IMG/VR virus record: IMGVR_UViG_3300010413_000013
Span: 1 to 64,000 of that record
Source: a virus
DNA length: 64,000 nucleotides
Strand: one strand, 5' to 3'
Shown here: positions 1 to 7,849 of the stretch, piece after piece
Position numbering within the stretch: position 1 is the stretch's first letter
Layout: every line of letters begins with the position of its first letter
Position numbers and translations under genes: made by a program
Notes under the pieces: model-generated
Told to the model about the DNA's origin: nothing
Databases searched by the model: none
The model's input: the letters and a program-made list of their open reading frames with translations, nothing else

Positions 1-541
1 GATCTGAAAGTTTTACATAAATAGAAGTATTTCCAGATGCCCCATAGCCATTACTATAACAATTTAATATCTCGAAGTAATTAGCCCCATCTTCTACTCT
101 AACATTATGATATACACCATTAAGCAAATAAAAACCATCAACAGTAATATAATCTTTTCCATCTATATGAATAAGTCCTTCCCAAAGACCTTCTGTAATA
201 TAAGCACTGTCCAACCTTGGCATATATGAATCACCGGAGTATGCTTGAAAAGTGATTCTATTAACATCAGATGTACCACTATTCGCTGGTTTTAATTCAG
301 TAGAATAGTGATAAGAAGGACTATGTTCCTGCTCCATTCTAAAATTCACAACATCACCAGCAGAAGCATTTGCATTTGCTGCGGATACAGAACAACAAGA
401 AGTACCGGAAAGAGGAGAAGCACTTTGACAATTACTCCAACTTGCAGTACCAGTAGGAGAAATCCAATAGGTCCCTGCAAATGCAGTACCAGTAAGCAGT
501 AGGAGAGAAGAGATTAAGCCTAATATTAATTTTTTTACCAT
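1..541 (-). CDS. Exported beta-helix-type protein, C-terminus beyond window
   Basis: The frame is open from an ATG at 541 to base 1, so only the first 180 residues are visible. Residues 1-23 form a signal peptide (MVKK, a leucine-rich core, then an AFA cleavage site). After it, YWISPTGTASW and SAGDVVNF resemble the first coils of right-handed parallel beta-helix (pectate-lyase-like or tailspike) proteins, and VLNG/ILNCYSNG-like repeats follow around residues 135-170. The start overlaps the end of the LamG-like gene by 7 bases. Polysaccharide binding or depolymerisation is an inference from the fold; no catalytic residues can be assigned. It is the last visible gene of the exported-protein run downstream of the portal. 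Confidence 0.75.
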   Translation of the reverse strand, partial: MVKKLILGLISSLLLLTGTAFAGTYWISPTGTASWSNCQSASPLSGTSCCSVSAANANASAGDVVNFRMEQEHSPSYHYSTELKPANSGTSDVNRITFQAYSGDSYMPRLDSAYITEGLWEGLIHIDGKDYITVDGFYLLNGVYHNVRVEDGANYFEILNCYSNGYGASGNTSIYVKLSD

Positions 542-1230
542 GATGGAGGAGCCTCCGTCCCCTCATAAATTTTAAAGGAGTCATAATAAAGTACATCACT
601 TCCGGGGGAATACCATGTTCCAATATTCAAATTACTTGCATTTGTAGGAACAATAGTTGCAGATGTTGTACTATAATCCCAAGCATCAAAGGTAGAAGTA
701 GTAATACAAATTTGCACTGTCTCCGAGCCACCAGTAGTATAAATAAGATGCACGAAAACGTGATACCAAGTATCATCAACTATTTCTACTCCAGAACTCC
801 AAGTAGTAGTTCCATCTATAAGTTCATATATATCTGTGGGATCATTTATTTTACCGTCTATATAATTAGTACCACCACTATCTTTAATTCTGAAAACATC
901 AGTATCCCCAGTGAGAGTATCAGTGTAAATCCAATAATCAAACCATACTTCGGTGTAATCGGAGATATCCTTTACCATAAACCTAGCAGTAGCACTACAC
1001 TCCATAGAAACAGAACCAACTGCAACAATAGATCCTTCACTTACAGGAGATCCATAAAAAGAATCCCAATTACCAGCATTCGATGTTGGACTCCAAGGAG
1101 ATTCAAAACCATCTCCATCACTGAAAATAACAGAAGAATCTACTACTTCCCCCCTCCTTATCATAATAGTAGAAAAAGCCGTAGATACAGTAAGGAAAAG
1201 TATAAATAATGCGAAGAGTAATCTTTTCAT
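535..1230 (-). CDS. Exported LamG/concanavalin-like protein
   Basis: This encodes 231 residues. I start at the ATG at 1230 because it opens a clear signal peptide (MKRLLFALFILFLTVSTAFS) and overlaps the upstream TAA as TAATG; the frame runs 18 codons further upstream without such features. The rest looks like a jelly-roll lectin domain of the LamG/concanavalin A-like type: YTEVWFDYWIYTD, then DDTWYHVFVHLIYTT, and near the end VLYYDSFKIYEG. Such domains bind glycans and are common in phage fibres, but a cleavable signal peptide is not usual there. It is translationally coupled to genes on both sides. The fold assignment is by pattern only. Confidence 0.7.
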   Translation of the reverse strand: MKRLLFALFILFLTVSTAFSTIMIRRGEVVDSSVIFSDGDGFESPWSPTSNAGNWDSFYGSPVSEGSIVAVGSVSMECSATARFMVKDISDYTEVWFDYWIYTDTLTGDTDVFRIKDSGGTNYIDGKINDPTDIYELIDGTTTWSSGVEIVDDTWYHVFVHLIYTTGGSETVQICITTSTFDAWDYSTTSATIVPTNASNLNIGTWYSPGSDVLYYDSFKIYEGTEAPPSW

Positions 1231-2462
1231 TATTGTACCTCTAATGTCCAGCAAATGCTTACCCATGTAGGAGTACCGGAACACGTTCCTATATTTAAAT
1301 CCAATTCCTCTCCAGCAGCTAAAGTATCATCCCCACCCATAGATGTATCAAGTACTTCACTTGAAGTAGCAGTAATTTCCGAACCATTAACCGGAGACCC
1401 ATTTATAGAAAAATCAAAAGGAACAGTTTGATCTGTTTCTGCCCAAATTGCAGTAATAGTTTGTGTAACACTCCCCATATTTCTCCAGACAGAAAGAAAA
1501 TCTTCATCTGATACTGGATCTTCTATATAGATGCATTGGGAGAGGTTCGCAGCAGCAGCAGTATCAACATCTCCACCAGTAATGGTTAAAACACCAGCAG
1601 CACTGATCGTCCCATCTCCACTCATTGCCTTGGATTCATACCTATCATCAGTAGTATTATCATAAATAAGAATCATTCCATCTGTAGCAGGGGTATCATT
1701 ATCTTCTATAGCTACAGAATCCATAACCTTTTGTGCAGGAAGTGCCGCAAGCCATTTTGCTCCATTATAGATAAATAAAATTATATCACCAACAGTAGCA
1801 GTATAGTCTATTCCATACTGACCATAAATATCACTACCATCAAAATTTATAGTAACGGCATGATCGCATTCTAATTCAAACCAATCACCATTGGAAAATT
1901 CTGATTGGTCATCCCCAACACCATCATCAAAATCTGTAATAGTTACTACTCCTCCTGTTGCCCAATAATGGTGTATTTCACTCCCACCATCAGAAACATC
2001 TGGAGTAGCATCAGCAGCACTAAATGTACTTTGTGATATATCAGAAGTAAATCTTTCTGTCTCTGTTCCACCTCCACCAGCTTCAACCTCAGACCAAGAA
2101 GGATTTGCTCCTGCTCCATTTGTTTCCAAGTAGTATCCATTAGTACCGGGAGCAAGTTCTGCCCAATCTGTACCATCAAAATATAAAACTGTACCTTGTG
2201 CTACAGAAGACATATCTGCAATATCTTGTAAGTATGGATCTTGCGCTTGTACATTTGTTCCTATTGCTAAACCTAAATTACTTCTTGCATTGGAAGCAGT
2301 AGTAGCATTTGTTCCTCCCAAATCCACATCTATAGCACCATTACTATCATCATCTAATTCTACTGCTGTAGTTCCAGCAGCAGTGTCCATTAGACTATGA
2401 GTAGCACAACCACTGAATACCATAAGAAGTAGAACTAGAAGTATAGATAAATATTTATACAT
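1230..2462 (-). CDS. Tail-fibre-like protein with lipoprotein signal
   Basis: This encodes 410 residues. The N-terminus (MYKYLSILLVLLLMVFSGC) is a lipoprotein-type signal with a lipobox-like FSGC, so Cys19 could be lipidated. Residues 45-125 carry patterns seen in phage tail fibres: NATTASNARSNLGLAIGTN, DPYLQDIADMSS, LYFDGTDW and GYYLETNGAGANPSW. The C-terminal part (about 330-410) looks like a small beta-sandwich. It has its own start after a 17-base gap and ends in a TAATG overlap with the LamG-like gene. It may be a fibre module displayed on the cell surface rather than on the virion. That role is inferred; the signal and the fibre motifs are seen. Confidence 0.7.
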   Translation of the reverse strand: MYKYLSILLVLLLMVFSGCATHSLMDTAAGTTAVELDDDSNGAIDVDLGGTNATTASNARSNLGLAIGTNVQAQDPYLQDIADMSSVAQGTVLYFDGTDWAELAPGTNGYYLETNGAGANPSWSEVEAGGGGTETERFTSDISQSTFSAADATPDVSDGGSEIHHYWATGGVVTITDFDDGVGDDQSEFSNGDWFELECDHAVTINFDGSDIYGQYGIDYTATVGDIILFIYNGAKWLAALPAQKVMDSVAIEDNDTPATDGMILIYDNTTDDRYESKAMSGDGTISAAGVLTITGGDVDTAAAANLSQCIYIEDPVSDEDFLSVWRNMGSVTQTITAIWAETDQTVPFDFSINGSPVNGSEITATSSEVLDTSMGGDDTLAAGEELDLNIGTCSGTPTWVSICWTLEVQ

Positions 2463-2479
2463 AAATTATAAAGTCTCCT

Positions 2480-2950
2480 CTACATCATAGTAAAATAGAC
2501 AAAATCACCATCTTTCGCTTTTTTAGAATAGGAGGGAATAATTATCTTATCCGATTGTGGATCTATCAAAATTATTCCCTCCTTCGTTCTACATATATTT
2601 AAAGCATGTGAACCATTATTAAATAGTAGATGTTTAAAGTTCAATCCCATAGCAAAGCCCAATGCCCAAGTATATTTGTACTTATCAGGAACAGTAATAG
2701 ACATATTGTAATAAAGTTCTGCTTCTATTACTAATGCCTTTTTAATATTTGCCCACAGAAACAATGCATAGTTTTCACATTCATTAGTAGTATTTCTATA
2801 ATGCATATCAGCTACAGAATGCTGCTGTACCATATGTGCTACTTCTACTGTTAAAGGAATATAATACTCCTTCTGCCCAAACCACGTTGACTTCAATCTA
2901 GGCCATTTCTTCTTCAAATCTTTACTAAGGTTCGTATAGCTTAAAATCAC
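2480..2950 (-). CDS. Putative transglutaminase-like cysteine peptidase
   Basis: This encodes 156 residues with no signal peptide. A Cys in NECENYALFLWANI, a His in NNGSHALNI and an Asp in IILIDPQSD occur in the order and spacing of the papain-like/transglutaminase-like Cys-His-Asp triad. Aromatic-rich segments lie between them. The function is unknown. Cell-wall peptide cleavage or processing of neighbouring surface proteins would fit the fold, but neither is shown. It sits between two exported-protein genes downstream of the portal. The family call is tentative. Confidence 0.5.
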   Translation of the reverse strand: MILSYTNLSKDLKKKWPRLKSTWFGQKEYYIPLTVEVAHMVQQHSVADMHYRNTTNECENYALFLWANIKKALVIEAELYYNMSITVPDKYKYTWALGFAMGLNFKHLLFNNGSHALNICRTKEGIILIDPQSDKIIIPSYSKKAKDGDFVYFTMM

Positions 2951-3016
2951 GATATAACCTCTGTAAATAATCGTCTAAATATTTTCTATACCATCCCTTT
3001 TCTTTCCCTGCTGGAT

Positions 3017-3436
3017 TTATTGGCTCAGTGTGAAATTCATAGGTGCAGTCGGAGGGTTTTCATTAAAGCATACTGCTACCTCCGTACTATAACCACTTTC
3101 TAGCCCACAATCATCAAAAGCAGTGAGGACAAAATAAGTTTTTTCGTTTTCTACTCCATTATAGGCAGTAAATACATATAGTGGATTTACTGGATCTGCT
3201 AACTTATCTAATGTAATATCCATATCAGAAGCATTATTGCCCACCTGTACATACGGACCCCCTGCCGTAGTAGAAGAGTAAAGCCGATAACCCATAAGAT
3301 TTGCTTCTGTATTAGCATCCCAAGCAAATGTCAACTCTCCTGCATCTGCTCTCTGAATACCAGCACCTACTGTTAGGGAAAGACTAAACACTACTGCCAG
3401 TACTAAAATTAATGCTATACCTATTTTTTTAATCAT
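3017..3436 (-). CDS. Exported fibronectin type III protein
   Basis: This encodes 139 residues. The start at 3436 is chosen because AAAGGAG lies 8 bases upstream and the ATG opens a signal peptide (MIKKIGIALILVLAVVFSLS to about ADA). It overlaps the portal end by 8 bases. Residues 38-125 fit one fibronectin type III sandwich: LTFAWDANTEANLMGYRLYSS, then YVFTAYNGVENEKTYFVLTAFD and SGYSTEVAV. The C-terminus is proline-rich (NENPPTAPMNF). FN3 domains in phages usually mediate weak surface adhesion. Export would put it on or outside the host cell, which is unusual for a gene directly after a portal. Confidence 0.75.
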   Translation of the reverse strand: MIKKIGIALILVLAVVFSLSLTVGAGIQRADAGELTFAWDANTEANLMGYRLYSSTTAGGPYVQVGNNASDMDITLDKLADPVNPLYVFTAYNGVENEKTYFVLTAFDDCGLESGYSTEVAVCFNENPPTAPMNFTLSQ

Positions 3437-4970
3437 TGTCTTTTTCTCCTTTGTTATTATTACTATTATCATTGTTATTACCACCATCACTGATTTTCTT
3501 CTTCATTAGTTCCCTTTGTAATTCTTTATCTTCCTCTATCTCTTCGTTTTCCTCCTCTACCTTCTCATAATATTCCTTACTCATTTCCTCTGCTTCTTTC
3601 TTAGTATATCCAAAAAATCTCATTAAAAACTCTACCAATGGCATTACTAGTTCTATGCCCGGTGTCATAGCATACTGTGCTATTGCCTTAGTAGCTAATT
3701 CAGCATTCTTTACTATAGATTCTTCTCCGGGGGTTTCAAACTCGGGCCATTCTAATATATATTCTTCTTCTTTAGGTGAAGGAAGTATTTCTAATTCAAT
3801 GAGTCTATCGAAGAAGGGTCTTATAATTATTGGTTCTATGTGGTCTTCCCTTCTACTTTCCATTCGTTCATTCCAGTTATTTTTATCTTGACTACTTGCC
3901 AATTCCCCCCTTTCACTACCCATCAAAATTCTCTTTGGTATATTCTTAGCTGCTGCTATCAAGTCTATTTGTGCTTCTAGGAACTTAGTAGGATCTAGTG
4001 CCTGTACTTTCAAATCCTTTACCTCTAATCCTTGTAGCTTTATAAATCTTCTTAGTTCATGTTCATATTCATCTAGTTCATCTGCTAATGCTGCTTTAGC
4101 AGCATCATCAAAAGTATAGTCTTCTTGTGCTGATAGAACATATCCCGGTCTAGCTCCTTTCCAAAACATTTCAGCAGATCCAGCAGAAATAGTTTCTAGA
4201 TCTTGAAGTCTATTATAGACTACTTCTAAAGAAGGAATACCGTAAACATCTGATTCTAATGCTTCTGGTACTATATGAATTACTCTTGAATAATGAACAG
4301 GGATTCCTCTTTGGGAAGAAACACCATCCCCCATAGAGGTAGTAAGCTTGTAGATAACAGGAAGGGAATATCTTTCATTCTTGGGATCTGTTTCCCATTT
4401 TGTTATTTCGGTAGATCCTTCAGAGAAGACAGATAAGTAGACTAACTTTAAGTTGCTGTTTTTCTTAACAGGCTTTGATAAATCTCCTCCATCATTGAAT
4501 CCAAGTAGAACTATTGAGAATCTACCTAAACAGGATAATGTATCTGCTCGTTTAAGATAAGAGTAGACTTTTTGCTCTTTTACTATTGTTTCTACTTCAT
4601 CTTCAAATACAGATTCTTCATCTTCTTCTGAATCCTGTATTTTAGGCTTTTTACGCCAACTAGAATTTATTGGCCTGTCTACTATAGCTTTTGATAGATC
4701 ATGCCTATCATATCTAGCTTTGTAGTCTTTGAAATCTAAGTAGAGGGGATAACCGCAAATAGTATATAAATTACGATCACCAGAGAAAGATTTACCTAGG
4801 TAGGAGAAGAGTTTAGACCTAGAAGTAATAGCAGAACTTAGTCTATTTACTAAGTCCTTTATAACACCTTTGTTTTTATTGATTGCTTCTAAGTGCTGTT
4901 TTTCTGGTACTGCTCTATCACCATTCGATAGCATATATAGTTTATCGGGTTTTTGACTACTACTTGGCAT
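3429..4970 (-). CDS. Portal protein, DUF1073 type
   Basis: This encodes 513 residues. The portal forms the ring at the capsid vertex through which DNA is packaged and ejected. The sequence matches the DUF1073 family (also called Acb1-like N-terminal): YKARYDRHDLSKAIVDRPI near the N-terminus, CLGRFSIVLLGFNDG, HYSRVIHIVPEAL, YGIPSLEVVYNRL, and KNIPKRILMGSERGELASSQD around residues 350-370. The tail (residues 460-513) is a charged coiled coil ending in an Asn/Asp/Lys-rich stretch. The start has GGGAGG upstream. It has its own strong promoter with a palindromic operator, so it can be expressed apart from the terminase genes. MuF, the usual next gene, appears only at the other end of the window. 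Confidence 0.92.
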   Translation of the reverse strand: MPSSSQKPDKLYMLSNGDRAVPEKQHLEAINKNKGVIKDLVNRLSSAITSRSKLFSYLGKSFSGDRNLYTICGYPLYLDFKDYKARYDRHDLSKAIVDRPINSSWRKKPKIQDSEEDEESVFEDEVETIVKEQKVYSYLKRADTLSCLGRFSIVLLGFNDGGDLSKPVKKNSNLKLVYLSVFSEGSTEITKWETDPKNERYSLPVIYKLTTSMGDGVSSQRGIPVHYSRVIHIVPEALESDVYGIPSLEVVYNRLQDLETISAGSAEMFWKGARPGYVLSAQEDYTFDDAAKAALADELDEYEHELRRFIKLQGLEVKDLKVQALDPTKFLEAQIDLIAAAKNIPKRILMGSERGELASSQDKNNWNERMESRREDHIEPIIIRPFFDRLIELEILPSPKEEEYILEWPEFETPGEESIVKNAELATKAIAQYAMTPGIELVMPLVEFLMRFFGYTKKEAEEMSKEYYEKVEEENEEIEEDKELQRELMKKKISDGGNNNDNSNNNKGEKDND

Positions 4971-4987
4971 TCATATCCCGCCTCCCA

Positions 4988-5048
4988 TTTATAAATTGGT
5001 TGAAAACAAATTCAACCAATTTATAAACTAATTTGGGAAAAATGTCAA
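4988..5048 (-). promoter_or_regulatory. Portal promoter with overlapping palindromic operator
   Basis: On the minus strand TTGACA (5048-5043) is followed by exactly 17 bases and TATAAA (5025-5020), close to a perfect housekeeping-sigma promoter. A perfect inverted repeat with 17-bp arms (4988-5004 and 5011-5027) and a 6-base spacer covers the -10 box and the expected transcription start near 5013. The arrangement reads as promoter plus repressor operator. No U-tract follows the hairpin, so it is not a simple terminator. The portal start codon lies 18 bases beyond the palindrome. Confidence 0.75.
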
Positions 5049-5086
5049 GTACTTTTTCTTTTAATTATAAAACCTTGTTATTATTA

Positions 5087-5311
5087 TTAAAGCTGTTCAT
5101 GTAACTTCATGAACCAATCAAATGCTTTATCTTCCGGAACCTTGCAAGCACCACATGAAGTACCATCTATATCTATTACTATAGGATGATGGTAGTAGTA
5201 GTCAGTAAACTTGTCCCTTAACTGTAGTCTATATACATGCTTCTTAGCTGCTTCTTCTGTTTCAAATTCACTATTACCTACCTTGTAGACATTTTTTATT
5301 TCATATGCCAT
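5087..5311 (-). CDS. Small protein of unknown function
   Basis: This encodes 74 residues with AAGGAG upstream. MAYEIKNVYKVGNSEFETEEAAKKHV resembles small phage proteins in which an EEA-type helix follows a short beta strand. It has two cysteines in TSCGACK and a C-terminal amphipathic helix (DKAFDWFMKLHEQL). It starts 1 base after the glycosyltransferase-like gene and is the last gene before the portal promoter. I do not recognise the family. Confidence 0.7.
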   Translation of the reverse strand: MAYEIKNVYKVGNSEFETEEAAKKHVYRLQLRDKFTDYYYHHPIVIDIDGTSCGACKVPEDKAFDWFMKLHEQL

Positions 5312-5312
5312 T

Positions 5313-6014
5313 TTATACTCCTTTTCTATCTGTTACACACACTCCCACTCTACTAGTATCTAACACATCTACTAAAAAATCTTCTTCTTGCGCTCTATAC
5401 ACCTGTATCTGTTTTTCCAAACAACTCCAAGTAAACACACCACTTCCCAAGTAGAGAAGCATTTTAGTAGATCCTATTGATCTTTCATTAGTACTTCTAC
5501 AAAACCCCTTACACTCTAGGTTTCTATGCTTTAAAAAGCGTGTATTGTGAAAGGTAGTACCCCTATCTACTTTTACTTTCAATAATGCTGGATCTAATAA
5601 ATCTTCCTCTGTTACCAACTCTGCGGAGCATGTAATAGCAGCATCTAATTCAGTAGTAGCATTTAACAAATAGAAGATCGTTTCATCTATAGAATGTCTA
5701 CCAAACACATCGTTATCTATTACTGCTATTACATCCGATGGTCTTAGTCTTCTATGTACCATTACCTTTGCTGCTCTGTTAAAAGGAGACAACCATAAAT
5801 CTTCTATTGCAATAGCTTCTAAGTTTTCTGGATGCATTGTTAATTGTAATGAGCAGCAAATATCTACTACTTCTTTTGTTATTGCTGCTGTTAGTGGTTT
5901 AGGATAGGCTACTGTAATATCCTGCACTAGAGAAGATTGCTGCATCTCCTGTATAGTATCCTTTAAACCCAATAACTCATTTGATACTGATACTACTGCT
6001 AAAATCTTTTTCAT
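5313..6014 (-). CDS. Putative GT-A-type glycosyltransferase
   Basis: This encodes 233 residues, start supported by AAGGAG 7 bases upstream. The layout suggests a nucleotide-sugar transferase: a beta strand and loop at the N-terminus (MKKILAVVSVSNELLGL), a strand (DITVAYPKP), and a metal-binding-like acidic motif in DVIAVIDNDVFG (about residues 93-104), comparable to the DxD of GT-A enzymes. The C-terminal third has several cysteines and a segment EEDFLVDVLD like an acceptor-side loop. The next gene upstream encodes a serine hydrolase, so the two may act on the same carbohydrate. The substrate is unknown and a different Rossmann-like role is possible. Confidence 0.45.
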   Translation of the reverse strand: MKKILAVVSVSNELLGLKDTIQEMQQSSLVQDITVAYPKPLTAAITKEVVDICCSLQLTMHPENLEAIAIEDLWLSPFNRAAKVMVHRRLRPSDVIAVIDNDVFGRHSIDETIFYLLNATTELDAAITCSAELVTEEDLLDPALLKVKVDRGTTFHNTRFLKHRNLECKGFCRSTNERSIGSTKMLLYLGSGVFTWSCLEKQIQVYRAQEEDFLVDVLDTSRVGVCVTDRKGV

Positions 6015-6016
6015 GA

Positions 6017-6652
6017 TTATACTCCTTTTTTTGATAGAAGCTTTTGCAAAATACCACCACGTTTTAATGTTTGTGCAACATTATGATTATTACAATCATA
6101 GTAATATACATTTACTTCTTCTATATCTACTAAGTGAGAAGCATGAATTACATCTATTTCATTTTTATCACAAGCATAGATATTATAAGTTGTCGTTCCA
6201 TTGGAGCGCACTAGTAGATTTTTCAAATCGTAGAACCAACTACTTCTTCGCTCTTTGGAATACAATTTTTCCTGCTCTACTTTAAACCTATTATCTCCTA
6301 CTCGTTCCATATTAGGTTTATCAACAAATGTCTGTGGAGAGAAAGCATGTACTACATCTACTCCAACAGTGTACCCAAACATAATAGCAGCATATCCACC
6401 GGCAGATACACCTACTGCACAAGTTGTTTTTGGTGCTAGTTCTTTTATTCTACTCCAAAGCACTACACTTCTATCATACACATCACCATGATACCAAATT
6501 CTTTCATCATCCCTAAGTAATATTCTACTATAATCTGTTGCAGCAGTAGACTTAAAGAAGTTAAATGGTTTACCTTTAGGACCAAACATACCAGTAAAAG
6601 CCATTATTAAATGAGAAGGATCTGCTCCCTTCTGTACAATCATTTCTTTCAT
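6017..6652 (-). CDS. Alpha/beta-hydrolase-like protein
   Basis: This encodes 211 residues. The start at 6652 (MKEMIVQKG) is chosen because GGGAGG lies just upstream and it overlaps the preceding stop as TGATG. The nucleophile elbow GVSAGGYAA (about residues 85-93) is the GxSxG motif of alpha/beta hydrolases, followed by GVDVVHAFSPQTFV as in hydrolases found near capsule and surface-glycan genes. A late HASHLVD could supply the catalytic histidine. It could deacylate a surface glycan or lipid. It lies 3 bases from the glycosyltransferase-like gene and probably forms one unit with it. Confidence 0.6.
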   Translation of the reverse strand: MKEMIVQKGADPSHLIMAFTGMFGPKGKPFNFFKSTAATDYSRILLRDDERIWYHGDVYDRSVVLWSRIKELAPKTTCAVGVSAGGYAAIMFGYTVGVDVVHAFSPQTFVDKPNMERVGDNRFKVEQEKLYSKERRSSWFYDLKNLLVRSNGTTTYNIYACDKNEIDVIHASHLVDIEEVNVYYYDCNNHNVAQTLKRGGILQKLLSKKGV

Positions 6653-6903
6653 CAATCCTCCCAATCTTCTAAACTTACTCCTCTATCATTACATAGAGAA
6701 CGAATTGATTGCCGAACTTCCCATAATGCTTCTTCTACTTCCTTTGGTAGTTCTGGATAAGAGTGTTTCATCTTGTTTCTTATTTCCATATCTAATTCAT
6801 ATAGAACACCAAGATATTTCTCTCCATTAGCTGTTATCTTCCACTCTCTCCAAACACCCAATGTCCATATATGTACAGCTTTTACTATTGCTTTTAATTT
6901 CAT
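6652..6903 (-). CDS. Small protein of unknown function
   Basis: This encodes 83 residues with a strong ribosome site (AAAGGAGG) placed just after a terminator, so it is the first gene of a new message or of a read-through message. The sequence is mostly helical, with a Trp-rich start (HIWTLGVWREWKI) and an acidic end (SLEDWED). Its stop overlaps the hydrolase start as TGATG. No family is recognised. Confidence 0.7.
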   Translation of the reverse strand: MKLKAIVKAVHIWTLGVWREWKITANGEKYLGVLYELDMEIRNKMKHSYPELPKEVEEALWEVRQSIRSLCNDRGVSLEDWED

Positions 6904-6916
6904 AGTATTCCTCCTT

Positions 6917-6978
6917 TAAAAAGAAAAAGAGGAGGATAATAGAACGGTATATCATTCCAAGGCTACTATCCTCCTCTT
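6917..6978 (-). terminator. Rho-independent terminator
   Basis: Two 16-base arms (6978-6963 and 6942-6927) pair at 15 of 16 positions around a 20-base loop. On the minus strand they are followed by TTTCTTTTT. The arms are the purine/pyrimidine sequence AAGAGGAGGATA and its complement, so the loop also hides a Shine-Dalgarno-like GGAGG. It ends the small-gene unit coming from 8.2 kb. Confidence 0.8.
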
Positions 6979-7032
6979 CCGAGACAGGTGGCAGTAAATA
7001 ACCCACTCATGACCCCCGACACGAATGGACAT
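6952..7032 (-). CDS. Possible 26-residue leader peptide
   Basis: An ATG at 7032 opens a 26-codon frame (MSIRVGGHEWVIYCHLSRKR and on) that runs through the first arm of the terminator and stops in its loop. Translation would therefore compete with the terminator hairpin, as in attenuation leaders. The ribosome site is weak (GATAGG close to the start, GGAG farther away). The stretch 6980-7030 is also richer in G+C than its surroundings, so it could instead be a structured RNA. Confidence 0.3.
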   Translation of the reverse strand: MSIRVGGHEWVIYCHLSRKRRIVALE

Positions 7033-7055
7033 AACCTATCTCTACTCCGGTGCTA

Positions 7056-7247
7056 CTATTGAGTAGTAAACCACTCTAGGAGAGTTTTCTTTACTTCTGC
7101 TTTATTCCTACACTCTACTTCTTTTTCACAAAAGAAACACATTCTGAAAGTAGGTACATTACAACAAGGATACTGGTGTGCTATCTCTGCATACCTAGCT
7201 TCATTCGTTTGCCACATTTCTACTGCTTCATCTTTTCGATAAAACAT
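7056..7247 (-). CDS. Small cysteine-rich protein
   Basis: This encodes 63 residues with five cysteines: CC in HQYPCCNVP, then CFFC and a later EC. The CxxC pair with CC could bind zinc. The start overlaps the end of the gene before it by 20 bases. The C-terminus is a short helix (EVKKTLLEWFTTQ). No family is recognised. Confidence 0.6.
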   Translation of the reverse strand: MFYRKDEAVEMWQTNEARYAEIAHQYPCCNVPTFRMCFFCEKEVECRNKAEVKKTLLEWFTTQ

Positions 7248-7467
7248 CCTTAATCCTTTCTTTTACTACTTCATCCAAAATGTTATCACCAAACACCAAC
7301 ATAGGATCTAGTAATTCTCTTCTTTGCCTTACAAGATATCTAGGTAATTCATATATAACCCAAGGATGTAGACCACAAAATTGATGTACCTGTTGAAACA
7401 TCTTCTGTCTTATAGATCTCTCATAGGATCTATCATATACTTCTTTCTCTACCGTTTTGTTTCCCAT
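7228..7467 (-). CDS. Small protein of unknown function
   Basis: This encodes 79 residues. The ATG overlaps the preceding TAA (TAATG). The protein is helical and basic in its first half (YERSIRQKMFQQVHQF) with a Trp-Pro-containing middle and a charged C-terminal helix. It is part of the tightly packed small-gene string from 8156 to 7056. Function unknown. Confidence 0.6.
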   Translation of the reverse strand: MGNKTVEKEVYDRSYERSIRQKMFQQVHQFCGLHPWVIYELPRYLVRQRRELLDPMLVFGDNILDEVVKERIKDVLSKR

Positions 7468-7640
7468 TAGCTATAATCCTCCAACATACTATCTTTACAC
7501 TTATCACAAATTAATAATACTATTGATTGAGTACTACCTACTATGTATGCTGAATCTGCTGGATCTGCTGCTACAGTAATTCTATTGATGTTTTTAGGTA
7601 AATGCTTCTTCTTACATATATCACATTTCTTCTTTTCCAT
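7467..7640 (-). CDS. Small zinc-ribbon-like protein
   Basis: This encodes 57 residues, starting at 7640 (MEKKKCDICKKKHLP) because AGGGGTAGAG precedes that ATG; a longer frame to 7685 has no ribosome site. Two CxxC knuckles (CDIC at residues 6-9 and CDKC near residues 47-50) separated by about 37 residues form a typical zinc ribbon. Small proteins of this kind often bind nucleic acid or a polymerase. Here the role is unknown. Confidence 0.6.
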   Translation of the reverse strand: MEKKKCDICKKKHLPKNINRITVAADPADSAYIVGSTQSIVLLICDKCKDSMLEDYS

Positions 7641-7648
7641 CTCTACCC

Positions 7649-7849
7649 CTAGTTCAAAAACTGTGAAGTTAATTCTACTCCACAAACACCATGAAACACT
7701 ACTGTAGATTGCCCTAGGTTAAACTGCATTACTACATCTTCCCCATAAACATTCATAGCAGTAAGCTGCTGTCCTTTTATTATTTCCCTAATAGCAAAAA
7801 AACCTTCTAGATCGGGATCTTCTTTAGTCTTCTTCGTTTGTTTTCCCAT
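7649..7849 (-). CDS. Small protein of unknown function
   Basis: This encodes 66 residues that overlap the end of the preceding gene by 26 bases, with AAAGAAAAATGGG at the start. After a lysine-rich N-terminus it looks like a small beta domain (QQLTAMNVYGEDVVMQFNL, then STVVFHGVCGVEL). No family is recognised. Confidence 0.55.
   Translation of the reverse strand: MGKQTKKTKEDPDLEGFFAIREIIKGQQLTAMNVYGEDVVMQFNLGQSTVVFHGVCGVELTSQFLN

Noticed and set aside
4988-5027. Simple rho-independent terminator before the portal
   Set aside because: The palindrome is AT-rich with no following T-run and overlaps a -10 box in exact promoter spacing, so an operator is a better reading.
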